From Frondihabitans sucicola (lineage in GTDB: Bacteria; Actinomycetota; Actinomycetes; Actinomycetales; Microbacteriaceae): a stretch of 64,000 bases of DNA. Of the stretch, positions 19,666-32,180 are shown piece after piece. Positions within the stretch are counted from its first letter, which is position 1. Each line of letters begins with the position of its first letter. The stretch is from assembly GCF_030296615.1 (NCBI RefSeq), contig NZ_AP027732.1, positions 2,671,042 through 2,735,041 of the forward strand. Reading direction: 5' to 3'. A model generated the notes under the pieces. It searched no databases. It saw only the letters and a list, made by a program, of their open reading frames with translations, and was not told where the DNA came from. Both the position numbers and the translations under genes were made by a program.

Positions 19666-20328
19666 CTACCCGGCTCGCAGCGGCCCGAAGTGCCGCGATC
19701 CGGTCGACGGGTTCGGGGTGCCGCCCTTGCCGTACACGGAGGAGCCCGCGACGATCGTGTCTGCGCCGTTCTCGACGGCGGTGACGATGGTCTCGAGGGT
19801 GATACCGCCGTCGACCTCGAGCCAGACGTCGCGGCCGGAGGCGTCGATGGCCTCGCGAGCGGCGCGCAGTTTCGGCATGGTGTCTTCGATGAAGGACTGA
19901 CCGCCGAAGCCCGGTTCGACGGTCATCACCAGGATCATGTCGATCTCGTCGAGCAGGTCGAGCCAGGGTTCGATCGCCGTGTCGGGTTTGACGGCCACGG
20001 CAGCACGGGATCCTGCGCCCCTGATCGCGCGCGCGAGGGTCGTCGGGTCGCCCGCCGCCTCACCGGAGAACGTCACAGAGAACGCTCCCGTCTCGGCGTA
20101 GAGGGGAGCCCAGCGGTCGGGGTCGTCGATCATCAGGTGGACGTCGAGCGGCAGCGGGCTGACCTCTTGGATGCGCTGCACGATCGGGAGGCCCAGGGTC
20201 AGGTTGGGGACGAAGTGGTTGTCCATCACGTCGACGTGTACGAGGTCGGCCGTGTCGATACGGTGGAGGTCGCGCTCGAGGTTGACGAAGTCGGCCGAGA
20301 GGATGCTGGGGCTGATGCGAACGGGCAC
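19666..20328 (-). CDS. rpe: Ribulose-phosphate 3-epimerase
   Basis: Interconverts ribulose-5-phosphate and xylulose-5-phosphate in the pentose phosphate pathway. The 220-residue barrel has SPSILSADF, the metal-binding [14 protein letters not shown], the second His in HLMID and [13 protein letters not shown] start. About 100 bases separate it from rsmB, and its product pool feeds PRPP used by the his, trp and pyr genes around it. Confidence 0.96.
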   Translation of the reverse strand: MPVRISPSILSADFVNLERDLHRIDTADLVHVDVMDNHFVPNLTLGLPIVQRIQEVSPLPLDVHLMIDDPDRWAPLYAETGAFSVTFSGEAAGDPTTLARAIRGAGSRAAVAVKPDTAIEPWLDLLDEIDMILVMTVEPGFGGQSFIEDTMPKLRAAREAIDASGRDVWLEVDGGITLETIVTAVENGADTIVAGSSVYGKGGTPNPSTGSRHFGPLRAG

Positions 20329-20424
20329 CGTGCAAGCCTAGCGGGGTCGCCGGAAGCGCTGACGATCCTCGGGTTCACCGTCGATCCGCGTGCGCGCCTG
20401 GATCGGCGCTGCGTGACCGGATCG

Positions 20425-21804
20425 TCAGGGGCGCTTGCGGAGGAGCGAGATGAACATCGCGTCGGTGCCGTGCCGATGCGGCCAGAGCTGCGCGAACGGG
20501 CCCGGCCCGAGGTCGAGGGGCGCCGTCGAGATGGCTTCGAGCGTGGAGGGAGCGTCGAGGACGTCGATGTCGGCCCCGCCGTCGCGCGCCCAGCGCTTGA
20601 GGCCCGACTCGACGATGGCGCGGGTCTCGGCGGTGTGCGGTGAGCAGGTCACGTAGGCCAGGGTCCCGCCGGGGGCGAGGGCTTCGAGGGCCGCTGCGAA
20701 CAGGGTCGCCTGCAGGCCGGTGAGCTGCGCCACGTCGCGGGGCTGCTTGCGCCAGCGTGCCTCCGGTCGGCGACGCAGTGCGCCGAGGCCGGTGCAGGGG
20801 GCGTCGAGGAGGATGCGGTCGTACGCTTCGGGCTCGGACGCGCCGATCAGCGTGGCGTCGCCCTGGCGCACGGTCACGCCGTCGGCCACGGCCGTCAGCG
20901 CCTTCTGCACGAGACCGACGCGCGCGGGCACGAGCTCGTTGGCCACCAGCGTCGCGCCGCCCGCAGCCGCCTCGGCGGCGAGCAGCGCAGCCTTTCCGCC
21001 CGGTCCGGCGCACATGTCGAGCCAGCGCTCCCCCGCCCGGATCGGCGCGACTCGCGACAGCGCCAGAGCAGCCAGCTGCGAACCTTCATCTTGAACTCGA
21101 ACCTTAGACTCAGCGACCAGAGGCAGCGAAGCGGGGTCACCGCTCGGGGCGGTGATCGCGACGGGCGAGAAGCGACCAGGATCGGCCGAGGGGAGGTCGG
21201 AGGGGTCGGCCAACCCGGGCAGCGCCACGAGGCTCACCCTCGGTGGCTCGTTGTCGGCGGCCAGCAGTGCGTCGAGCTCGTCGGCACGGCCCTCCACGGC
21301 GAGGGCACCGCGGAAGGCGCGGATCACCCACTCCGGGTGGGAGTACTCGGCGGCGAGACGATCGTCGGCGCTGGTCGTGCCGTCGAGGACCCGGGCGCGC
21401 CACTCGTCGGGCGTCGAGCGCGAGATGGTGCGGAGGACGCCGTTCACGAACCCGGTGCCGGAGCGGCTGCCGACCTCGCGCGCCTGCGAGACCGACTCGT
21501 CGACGGCGGCGTGCGCGGCGACCCGTGTGGCGAGGAGCTGGTGACTGGCGAGGCGGAGGACGTCTAGCAGGGCTGGGTCGATCTGGGTGACCGGACGCCG
21601 GGCGGCCAGGGCGATGACGCGGTCGTAGTAACCGGACAGGCGGAGGGTGCCGTAGGTGAGCTCGGTGGCGAGGCCGGCGTCTTGCGGGCTGAGACGCGCG
21701 CGGACGATGCGCTGTGGGAGCAGCAGGTTGGCGTAGGCGTCGTCGTGCTCGACGGCCCGGAGGACGTCGAGGGCGACGCGCCGCGCCGGCTGGACGCCGC
21801 TCAC
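20425..21804 (-). CDS. rsmB: 16S rRNA (cytosine-C5) methyltransferase, RsmB/Fmu type
   Basis: An N-terminal NusB-like RNA-binding domain (about 1-140) is followed by a SAM-dependent methyltransferase domain. The domain contains DMCAGPGGKAALLA, DAPCTGLGALRRRPE and VTCSPHTAET. The two cysteines (DAPC and VTCS) are the catalytic pair of m5C RNA enzymes. The 459 residues are the expected length. Its start overlaps the end of fmt (ATGA). Confidence 0.94.
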   Translation of the reverse strand: MSGVQPARRVALDVLRAVEHDDAYANLLLPQRIVRARLSPQDAGLATELTYGTLRLSGYYDRVIALAARRPVTQIDPALLDVLRLASHQLLATRVAAHAAVDESVSQAREVGSRSGTGFVNGVLRTISRSTPDEWRARVLDGTTSADDRLAAEYSHPEWVIRAFRGALAVEGRADELDALLAADNEPPRVSLVALPGLADPSDLPSADPGRFSPVAITAPSGDPASLPLVAESKVRVQDEGSQLAALALSRVAPIRAGERWLDMCAGPGGKAALLAAEAAAGGATLVANELVPARVGLVQKALTAVADGVTVRQGDATLIGASEPEAYDRILLDAPCTGLGALRRRPEARWRKQPRDVAQLTGLQATLFAAALEALAPGGTLAYVTCSPHTAETRAIVESGLKRWARDGGADIDVLDAPSTLEAISTAPLDLGPGPFAQLWPHRHGTDAMFISLLRKRP

Positions 21805-22742
21805 GACGCGGCCCCGGCGACGTCCACGGTCAGCCCCTCTCGGTCGGGGATCCCCCGCAGCCAGTCGCCGGCTGCCATGGGCGTCTTGCCGGCCGGCTGC
21901 ACCGTCACGACCTCGAGCGGAGTCGTCGCCGTGCCGATCAGCACGCGCTTGCCGTCGAGCACGATGCGCCCGGCCGGCAGAGCATCGGACCCCGTGTCGG
22001 GGCGCCGCAGCTCGAGGAGCTTGAGACGGGCGCCGGCGACGCTGGTGAACGCGCCGGGCTCGGGGGTGACGCCGCGGTAGCGGTTGTACGCCGCGGGAGC
22101 CGGCCCGCTGAAGTCGAGAAGGCCGTCGTCGAGCGTGAGCTTCGGGGCCAGGGTGACGTCGCCGTCCTGCGGGCGGGCCGTCGCTTCGCCCGCGGCGAGC
22201 TGGTCGACGACGCGCGACAGCAGCAGGGCCCCCGAGATCGCGAGCTCGCCGAGCAGGAAGCCCGAGGTCTCGTCGCCCTGCAGCGGCTTGGTGATCTGCC
22301 CGAAGACGTCGCCGGCGTCGAGCTCGGGCACGAGCTGGAAGACCGCGGCGCCCGTCTCCTGGTCACCGGCGATGAGCGCGCTCTGAACGGGCGCTGCGCC
22401 GCGCCAGCGCGGGAGCAGGGAGAAGTGGAGGTTGATCCATCCGAGGCGCGGCGAGGAGAGGAGAGGCTCGCGCAGGAGGGCTCCGTACGCGACGATGACT
22501 CCGAGATCGGCGCCGCTCTCGGCGATGACCCGGGTGACCCGGTCGTCGATCCTGCGCGTCTTGATCACGGGGAGGCCCAGCTCGTCGGCGGCGACCGCGA
22601 CCGGGGTCGGAGTCAGCACGCGCTTGCGGCCCTGCGGCGTGTCGTCGCGTGTGAGCACGCTGACGATCTCGTGCTCGCTCGCGGCGAGGGCACGGAGGGA
22701 CGGGACAGCGGCAGCGGGGCTGCCGGCGAAGACGAGACGCAC
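21801..22742 (-). CDS. fmt: Methionyl-tRNA formyltransferase
   Basis: Formylates initiator Met-tRNA with 10-formyl-THF. It shows the catalytic signature NLHFSLLPRWRGAAPVQ with the His and the HxSLLPxxRG loop, and a C-terminal OB-like tRNA-binding domain. It has 313 residues. The conventional neighbour def is absent; the gene lies between priA and rsmB. Confidence 0.96.
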   Translation of the reverse strand: MRLVFAGSPAAAVPSLRALAASEHEIVSVLTRDDTPQGRKRVLTPTPVAVAADELGLPVIKTRRIDDRVTRVIAESGADLGVIVAYGALLREPLLSSPRLGWINLHFSLLPRWRGAAPVQSALIAGDQETGAAVFQLVPELDAGDVFGQITKPLQGDETSGFLLGELAISGALLLSRVVDQLAAGEATARPQDGDVTLAPKLTLDDGLLDFSGPAPAAYNRYRGVTPEPGAFTSVAGARLKLLELRRPDTGSDALPAGRIVLDGKRVLIGTATTPLEVVTVQPAGKTPMAAGDWLRGIPDREGLTVDVAGAAS

Positions 22743-22759
22743 AGGCGGGGGCTTTCGGA

Positions 22760-24799
22760 TCAGTCGGCGAACGGTTCGACGTCGTCGAACCGCACCTTGA
22801 GTGTAGGGACGGCGCGTCGCTGATTCGAACCGCGAGGATCGCCCGGGATGCGCCGACGGTCGGTTGCGGCGCGGATGACGCGGCCCCGCAGCGTGGCCGC
22901 CACGTCGTGGCCGGCGGCGTAGTCGAAGCGGACGATGGCGCGCACCGTGCCGTCGTCGGTGTCGACCGGCCCCAAGGTCTCTGATCGGATCTCGTCGGGA
23001 AGGTCGTCGAGCGCCTTCACGACGGTGTCGGTCTTACCCGTGACAGTGGCCACACGGATCGCCGGCGGGAAGCGCAGGTGGCGGCGGTCGGCGAGCTCGG
23101 CCCCGGCGAAGCGGGCGAGATTCCAGGTGGCCAACGCCGAGGCGAGGGCGCCACCCACGCCGACCAGGAACACGGGAGCACGGTGCGCGGCGAGAGCGGT
23201 GGCGTTCGCCCACCACCGAAGGCAGTCTTCGGCGACGCGGAGGCTCTCGCGGGCGAGCATGCGCTCGCCGTCGAGCAGCAGGACGGCGCGGTACCCGCCC
23301 GGTGCTATCGGCTCGGCACCGCGCGTGGCCACGACGATCGCCGACTCGCCGTCGACGTGCAGGATCGGGCGCGACCCGTCGGACACGACCACCTTCACGC
23401 CCGGGAAGGCCCGGCCCAGCTCGTCGGCCGTGCGGCCCGCGCCGGTGCCGACGGTCCGCATCATCGTGTTCTCGCAGGTGGTGCAGTGCCAGCCGACGGC
23501 CAACGCTCCGCACCAGGCGCAGGCGGGCGTCGCGGCCGCGTTCTTCTTCTGCAGCGGCCCGGAGCAGCGCAGACAGCGCGCCGTGTCGCCGCACTCGGTG
23601 CAGGCGAGCCTCGGCGCGTAGCCCGGATGCGCGACCTGGACCAGCACGGGCCCGAACTCGACGGCGGCCTTCGCCTCGGTCCAGGCGCTCGACGGGATGC
23701 GCGCGTTCGCCGCGAAGCCCTCGCGCGACCCCTGCTGAGTCGTCGGGATGACCCGCGGCTGATAGCGAGGGTCGGGCGAGACCTCGGTCAGCCAGCCGAT
23801 CTCGACGAGGCGCTGCACGTCGGTGCTGCGGGCGTGGCCCGCGAAGACCAGTGCCGGCTTCTGCTGCTCGTAGCGGAGCAGTGCGGTGTCGCGGGCGTGC
23901 ACGTACGGGCTGAGAGGTTCGGAGAAGAGGGGATCGCCGTCGTCCCAGACCGCGATCAGACCGAGCCTGGTCGAGGGCGCGAGAAGGACCGATCGGTTGC
24001 CGACGAGGACGAGCGGCTCGTCTCCCCGCGCCCGCAGCAGTGCGCGGTAGCGGTCGGGGTTCGACTGCCTCGAGTCGAGCCGCAGGATCTGGCGTGCGTC
24101 GACGACAGCTTCGAGCGCGGCCACGAGCTGCTCCTGATCGCGGTAGTCGGGGACGGCCAGGATCGCGTTGGTGCCGTCGGCCAGGGCGACGGCGGCGAGT
24201 TCGGCGAGGGTGACGGCCCACTGGCCGACCCAGCGCCTCTCGGCCTCGGCAGCGGCGTCGGGGGAATCGGGCAGCTCGACGACGAGCGGCAGCGCATCGA
24301 GGGCGAGGCGCGCCCGGGCGCGGACGGCGCCGGCGAGATCGTGCGAGCGGTAACCCGCGACCGGACCGACCGCCGCGTGTCGCGGTGACGGTGCGTCCCC
24401 GTGGGCCGTGGCCTCGCCGTCGGAATCGGCTTCTCGCGCCGCCAGCCACGCCTTCTCGACCCGGACCTGGCGCGTGGGGACGGCCAGACGGAGCACGTCG
24501 CTCGCCGAACCCCCGGCGCGGTCGGCCAGAGCCCTGGCCAGTCGCCAGACCTCGGGGGCGAGCACAGGGACGGTCGAGAGGAGGTCTTCGATCTCGCTGA
24601 GGGAGCCTTCGTGCTCGCTCGCGTCGACGACCTCGATCACGAAGCCGTCGGTCATCCGGCCGGCGGAGCGCAGCGGAACCTTGACGCGCATGCCCGGACC
24701 GACGAGCCCGCGCAGCCGCTCGGGCACGGCGTAGTCGAACAGCCGGTCGAGCTGCGGCAGAGGTGTGTCGACCAACACCCTCGCGACGGCAAGGGGCAT
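22760..24799 (-). CDS. priA: PriA-like primosomal protein N', helicase motifs degenerate
   Basis: Replication-restart protein of 680 residues. The N-terminal DNA-binding domain (VARVLVDTPLPQLDRLFDY) and the zinc cysteines (CTECGDTARCLRCSGP, CAWCGA, CTTCEN) are clear. A Walker A GxGKT/S motif and DEAH box are not visible, as is known for actinobacterial PriA. The protein probably loads or scaffolds rather than unwinds. ATG 24799 is chosen because the longer open frame above it has no family similarity. It starts eight bases after metK. Confidence 0.9.
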   Translation of the reverse strand: MPLAVARVLVDTPLPQLDRLFDYAVPERLRGLVGPGMRVKVPLRSAGRMTDGFVIEVVDASEHEGSLSEIEDLLSTVPVLAPEVWRLARALADRAGGSASDVLRLAVPTRQVRVEKAWLAAREADSDGEATAHGDAPSPRHAAVGPVAGYRSHDLAGAVRARARLALDALPLVVELPDSPDAAAEAERRWVGQWAVTLAELAAVALADGTNAILAVPDYRDQEQLVAALEAVVDARQILRLDSRQSNPDRYRALLRARGDEPLVLVGNRSVLLAPSTRLGLIAVWDDGDPLFSEPLSPYVHARDTALLRYEQQKPALVFAGHARSTDVQRLVEIGWLTEVSPDPRYQPRVIPTTQQGSREGFAANARIPSSAWTEAKAAVEFGPVLVQVAHPGYAPRLACTECGDTARCLRCSGPLQKKNAAATPACAWCGALAVGWHCTTCENTMMRTVGTGAGRTADELGRAFPGVKVVVSDGSRPILHVDGESAIVVATRGAEPIAPGGYRAVLLLDGERMLARESLRVAEDCLRWWANATALAAHRAPVFLVGVGGALASALATWNLARFAGAELADRRHLRFPPAIRVATVTGKTDTVVKALDDLPDEIRSETLGPVDTDDGTVRAIVRFDYAAGHDVAATLRGRVIRAATDRRRIPGDPRGSNQRRAVPTLKVRFDDVEPFAD

Positions 24800-24806
24800 G
24801 GGGCTG

Positions 24807-26048
24807 CTACAGCCCGGCAGCCGCGCGGAGAGCGTCGACCCGGTCGAGCTTCTCCCAGGTGAAGTCGGGGAGGTCGCGGCCGAAGTGACCGTAGGTCGAG
24901 GTCTGACCGTAGATCGGGCGCAGGAGGTCGAGGTCGCGGATGATGGCGGCCGGGCGGAGGTCGAAGACGGCCGTGACCGCATCGATGATGACCTCGTCGG
25001 CGACGTGGCCGGTGCCGAAGGTCTCGACGTACAGCCCGACGGGGGCGGAGCGGCCGATCGCGTAGGCGATCTGAAGCTCGAGGCGCTCGGCGAAACCGGC
25101 GGCGACGGCGTTCTTGGCGACCCAGCGCATGGCGTAGGCGGCCGAGCGGTCGACCTTCGAGGGGTCCTTGCCCGAGAAGGCGCCGCCGCCATGGCGCGAG
25201 GCACCGCCGTAGGTGTCGACGATGATCTTCCGGCCGGTGAGCCCCGCGTCGCCCTGCGGCCCGCCGATCTCGAAGCGGCCGGTGGGGTTGATGATGAACT
25301 TCGTCTCGGAGAAGTCGAGGTCGAGCCCCGCCGCCTCTTCGCGGAGCACAGGCGTGATGATGTGTTCGACGACCTCGCGCTCGAGCTGTTCCATCGACAC
25401 GCTCGGCGAGTGCTGCGTGGACAGGACGACGGTGTCGACGGTCTTCGGGGTGTACCCGTCGTAGCCGACCGTGACCTGGGTCTTGCCGTCAGGCCGCAGG
25501 TACGAGAGCACGCCCTCTTTGCGCACGGCGGTGAGGCGCTCGGCGAGGCGGTGCGCTAACCACACCGGGAGCGGCATGAGCTGAGGAGTCTCTGTGGTGG
25601 CGAAGCCGAACATGATGCCCTGGTCGCCGGCGCCCTGGCGGTCGAGGACGTCGTCGGCGCTCTGACCGGTGCGCGCCTCGAGCGCCACGTCGACGCCCTG
25701 GGCGATATCGGGAGACTGCGAGCCGATGGACACCTCGACACCGCAGGTGCGGCCGTCGAAGCTCACCGAGGAGTCGTTGTAGCCGATGCCGGTGATGAGG
25801 TCGCGGACGATGGTGGGGATGTCGACGTAGCCGGTGGTGGTGACTTCTCCGGCGACGTGGACGAGGCCCGTGGTGACCAGGGTCTCGACCGCGACGCGGC
25901 TGTGCGGGTCGACGGTCAGGAGGGCGTCGAGGATGCGGTCGGAGATCTGGTCGCAGATCTTGTCGGGGTGCCCCTCGGTCACGGATTCGGACGTGAAGAG
26001 GCGGAGGCCGCTGGAAGAAGTCACAGAGTTCCTAGGGGAGAGAGTCAT
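24807..26048 (-). CDS. metK: S-adenosylmethionine synthetase
   Basis: Makes SAM from methionine and ATP. It shows [14 protein letters not shown], the signature [18 protein letters not shown] and the SAM-loop DTYGG segment. The 413 residues are typical. No SAM-riboswitch-like structure was recognised in the 110 bases upstream, which are shared with a divergent GNAT gene. It heads a run of genes down to rpe. Confidence 0.97.
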   Translation of the reverse strand: MTLSPRNSVTSSSGLRLFTSESVTEGHPDKICDQISDRILDALLTVDPHSRVAVETLVTTGLVHVAGEVTTTGYVDIPTIVRDLITGIGYNDSSVSFDGRTCGVEVSIGSQSPDIAQGVDVALEARTGQSADDVLDRQGAGDQGIMFGFATTETPQLMPLPVWLAHRLAERLTAVRKEGVLSYLRPDGKTQVTVGYDGYTPKTVDTVVLSTQHSPSVSMEQLEREVVEHIITPVLREEAAGLDLDFSETKFIINPTGRFEIGGPQGDAGLTGRKIIVDTYGGASRHGGGAFSGKDPSKVDRSAAYAMRWVAKNAVAAGFAERLELQIAYAIGRSAPVGLYVETFGTGHVADEVIIDAVTAVFDLRPAAIIRDLDLLRPIYGQTSTYGHFGRDLPDFTWEKLDRVDALRAAAGL

Positions 26049-26161
26049 GCAGTGGGGCGCCGCTGACTGGTGCGAAAAGCGGCCTCATCACTCTAGCGCC
26101 GGACCACCGACACTCCCCGGACTGCCGTAATACGGGGACAGCCGCCCGCTAGCGTCGACCT

Positions 26162-26734
26162 GTGGAGACCGTGAACCTCGCGACCGACCGGCTGCTGCTC
26201 CGGCCGCCGATCGATGGCGACGTCGATGCCGTCTATCTCGCCTGCCAGGACCTCGAGCTGCAGCGGCGCGTGCCGGTGCCCGTGCCGTACACGCGGGAAG
26301 CCGCCGCGTCGTTCGTGCACGACCACGCGCGGCGGGGATGGGAGAGCGGCACGGTCGTGACCTGGGCGCTCGAGCGCGACGGGGTGTTCGCGGGCGTGGT
26401 CGCTCTGGACGTGCACGCGGGCCGACGCGGGAGCATCGGCTTCTGGCTCGCGCCGGAGCACCGCGGTGTCGGCCTCGTGCTCGAGGCGTCGAGGGCGGCG
26501 ATCGACTTCGCATTCGCTCCGCAGCCGAACGGGCTGGGGCTCGTGCGCGTCGAGTGGCGCGCCTTCTCTGGCAACTTCGCCTCGGCGCGCGTCGCGCAGC
26601 GCCTGGGATTCCGGTTCGAGGGGATCGCACGGCTCGGAGCCGTGGGGCGCGCCGGTCTCGAAGACGATTGGATCGCCGGTCGACTCGCCACGGACGATCC
26701 TGCGCCTCGGCCCTGGCCGGTCCTGCCCGCCTGA
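26162..26734 (+). CDS. GNAT-family N-acetyltransferase (RimJ/RimL-like)
   Basis: A 190-residue acetyl-CoA-dependent acetyltransferase. It begins TDRLLLRPP and has the acetyl-CoA-binding loop region (IGFWLAPEHRGVGLVLEA) and the helix ASARVAQRLGFRFEG typical of the ribosomal-protein-acetyltransferase branch. The substrate is unknown. GTG 26162 is used; GTG 26171 is an alternative. It is a single plus-strand gene inserted between metK and rpoZ, followed by a 15-nt tandem repeat. Confidence 0.85.
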   Translation: METVNLATDRLLLRPPIDGDVDAVYLACQDLELQRRVPVPVPYTREAAASFVHDHARRGWESGTVVTWALERDGVFAGVVALDVHAGRRGSIGFWLAPEHRGVGLVLEASRAAIDFAFAPQPNGLGLVRVEWRAFSGNFASARVAQRLGFRFEGIARLGAVGRAGLEDDWIAGRLATDDPAPRPWPVLPA

Positions 26735-26750
26735 CCGGGAGAACACCGCC

Positions 26751-26810
26751 GGACGCGGGAATGCCGGCCACGGAAACGCCGGCGACGGAAACGCCGGACG
26801 TGGAAACACG
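26751..26810 (+). repeat. Four tandem 15-nt repeats after the GNAT gene
   Basis: Units begin at 26751, 26766, 26781 and 26796. The two central units are GGCCACGGAAACGCC and GGCGACGGAAACGCC; the outer two are diverged. They start 16 bases after the GNAT stop codon and do not continue its frame. In another plus frame they would encode a GNAG-like five-residue repeat, but no start supports a gene there. Confidence 0.75.
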
Positions 26811-26824
26811 GTCGCACACGAAAA

Positions 26825-26860
26825 CAGCGCTCGACCACGTCGTGACGTGGTCGAGCGCTG
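26825..26860 (-). terminator. Strong terminator of the pyr-rpoZ operon
   Basis: CAGCGCTCGACCACG and its exact complement CGTGGTCGAGCGCTG flank a 6-base loop, followed on the minus strand by TTTT. It lies 18 bases beyond the rpoZ stop. It may also stop the convergent GNAT transcript. Confidence 0.88.
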
Positions 26861-26877
26861 AAGAAGCGGTCGGGGAC

Positions 26878-27144
26878 CTACTCGGGGACGACCTCGAGAG
26901 GCTTGGCCGTCAGCTTGTCTTCGTTGATCTCGTGCATGGCGACCGAGAGGGGCTTGTCGTCGATCGTCGAGTCGACCAGGGGGCCGACGTTGTCGAACAG
27001 CGAACCCTCGTGGAGGTCGGCGTAGTAGTCGTTGATCTGGCGGGCCCGCTTGGACGCGAAGATCACGAGCGCGTACTTGGATTCGACCTTCGAGAGAAGA
27101 TCGTCGATGGGCGGGTCGATGATGCCCTTGGTTCTGTCGGCCAT
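26878..27144 (-). CDS. rpoZ: RNA polymerase omega subunit
   Basis: An 88-residue subunit that helps assemble core RNA polymerase. It contains the conserved [17 protein letters not shown] segment. ATG 27144 has AGGAGG four bases upstream. An open frame continues above it only because of an indel in gmk, so no real fusion exists. It is the last gene of the pyrR-to-rpoZ transcription unit and is followed by a strong terminator. Confidence 0.96.
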   Translation of the reverse strand: MADRTKGIIDPPIDDLLSKVESKYALVIFASKRARQINDYYADLHEGSLFDNVGPLVDSTIDDKPLSVAMHEINEDKLTAKPLEVVPE

Positions 27145-27152
27145 AGTGCCTC

Positions 27153-28076
27153 CTAAAGTCGTTGCCGCCGCGCAGCAGGCTGCGAAGCGGGCATTGTCAT
27201 CAAGTCTACGACCTCTTGGGCCGCTTCGCTGACGTCGTTGTTGACGACCTTGACGTCGAACTCGTCCTGGGCGGCGAGTTCGACCTTCGCGGTCTCGAGC
27301 CGACGCTGCTGCTCGGTCTTGTCTTCGGTGCCGCGGCCGATGAGCCGGCGCACGAGTTCTTCCCAGGTGGGGGAAGCAGGAAGACGAGCACGGCCTCCGG
27401 CATGACTGCGCGGACCTGCCTGGCGCCCTGGAGATCGATCTCGAGCAGGACGGAGCGCCCCTTGTCGAGCGCGGCGTCGATGGGCGGCCGGGGGTTCCGT
27501 AGCGATACGAGTTGTGGACGACGGCCCACTCGAGCAGGTCGTGCTCCCGGATCATCTTGTCGAACTCGTCGTCGTCGACGAAGTAGTAGTGGACCCCGTC
27601 GATCTCGCCCGGGCGCGGCTTGCGCGTGGTGGCGGAGATCGAGAGGTGGACGTCGGGGTAGTTCTCGCGGATGTAGCTCGAGACCGTGCCCTTCCCGACT
27701 GCGGTCGGGCCGGCCAGCACGACGAGGCGCGACTTCAGACGCCCCTTGGCCTCGCGCTGCGACAGCCAGTCGCCGAGGACGACGCGCTGCCGGACGCCGA
27801 GGCCGCCGACCCGTTTGGACTCGGCGATGCCGAGTGTCTCCATGATGCGGGTGACGCGGGTCGGGCCGATGCCCGGGATGCTCGTGAGGAGCTCGCGTAC
27901 CCGCAGCGTGGCCTCCGGGGCGGCCGCCTCGGTCGCCTCGGCGACCCAGCCGGTCTCGGCCACGTCGAGGGCGGTGCGCTTTCGCTCGGCCACATCGCGC
28001 TTGACCTCGGCGCGTGCGCGGCGCGCGGCGACGGCGGCCTTGGCCGCGGCCGCTCGGTCGACGGGGGCGGTGTCAT
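27153..28076 (-). CDS. gmk: Fused mycobacterial-IHF-like domain and guanylate kinase, three frameshifts in this sequence
   Basis: The N-terminal ~100 residues hold the mIHF-type [12 protein letters not shown] start and the helix-two-turns-helix [21 protein letters not shown]. They continue with no stop or new start into a guanylate kinase ([14 protein letters not shown]-loop, [24 protein letters not shown], ending VDLMTMPAS). Guanylate kinase phosphorylates GMP; mIHF bends DNA. The frame is broken at three G5 runs, 28063-28067, 27490-27494 and 27369-27373. One extra base at each gives 308 residues, starting at ATG 28076 that overlaps the pyrF stop (ATGA). The shifts are treated as sequence errors. 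mihF and gmk are separate adjacent genes in other actinobacteria. Confidence 0.88.
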
Positions 28077-28908
28077 GCGAGGCATGCGGTCACCTCGCCC
28101 GAGGCCCGGCGGATCGACTCGGCGACGCCGGACGGTCCGGCCGACAGGATCGATCGCGAGGCCGACACGAGGACGCTGCCGGAGGCGGCGCCGAACAGCC
28201 GCCGGATGTCGGAGAACTGCGCTCCCTGAGCGCCGAAACCGGGTGCCAGGATCGGCGTCGACCGGAGGGTTCCGACGTCGATGCCGTGGTCGGCCAGGTC
28301 GACCGTCGCCCCCAGGACGAGGCCGACGGAGCCCATCCCCTGGTCGGAAGGGGAATTGTCGGCGAGCACGCCTTCGACGATACCCGCGGCCACGGTCGAT
28401 CCGGTCTGGAGAATCGCGGTCTGGGTGAGGCGCGCCTCGCGGTTCGACGTCGCAGCGAGCACGAACACGCCTCGACCGGCGGCCCGGGCGGTCGCGATGA
28501 AACCCGCGTCGGCCCCGAGCCCCTGGTAGGCGACGGCCGTGGCGGCGTCGACCCGCAGCGGCGAGTCGTCGGAGAACCAGGCGTCGCCGTAGCTGTCCAT
28601 CGTCGTGCCGATGTCGCCGCGCTTGGCGTCACCGAGAACGAGGAGGTCGGTCTCGCGAGCCGCCGCCAGGACGTCCTCGAGCGCCGCGAAACCGGCGGAG
28701 CCGTAGCGCTCGTAGAAGGCGACCTGCGGCTTGACGATCGGTGCATGACCCGTCGCCGCCTCGACGACGCGCAGCCCGAAGTCGCGGGCGCCGGCGGCCG
28801 TCGCGGGCAGGCCCCACTCCCCCAGCAGGTAGGGGTGCGGGTCGATACCGACGCACAGCTGGCCGTACCGCGAGAACGCGGCTTCCAGACGGGTTCCGAA
28901 CGCTGCGG

Positions 28909-28912
<4 letters not shown>
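28073..28912 (-). CDS. pyrF: Orotidine 5'-phosphate decarboxylase
   Basis: Last step of UMP synthesis. This is the type found in actinobacteria, with [22 protein letters not shown] and the catalytic [12 protein letters not shown]ys/Asp segment, then APGFGAQG. It has 279 residues. The start is the GTG at 28912, which overlaps the carB stop (GTGA). The longer open frame that joins it to carB exists only because of an indel in carB. Confidence 0.95.

Positions 28913-32179
<3,267 letters not shown>

Positions 32180-32180
<1 letters not shown>

Noticed and set aside
26049..26161. SAM riboswitch upstream of metK
   Set aside because: No recognisable multi-helix pattern in the 110 bases.
26751..26810. 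CRISPR-like array
   Set aside because: Units are contiguous 15-mers with no spacers and no cas genes.
26878..27993. Apparent gmk-rpoZ fusion protein
   Set aside because: rpoZ has its own ATG and perfect AGGAGG; the fusion arises from the one-base losses in gmk.
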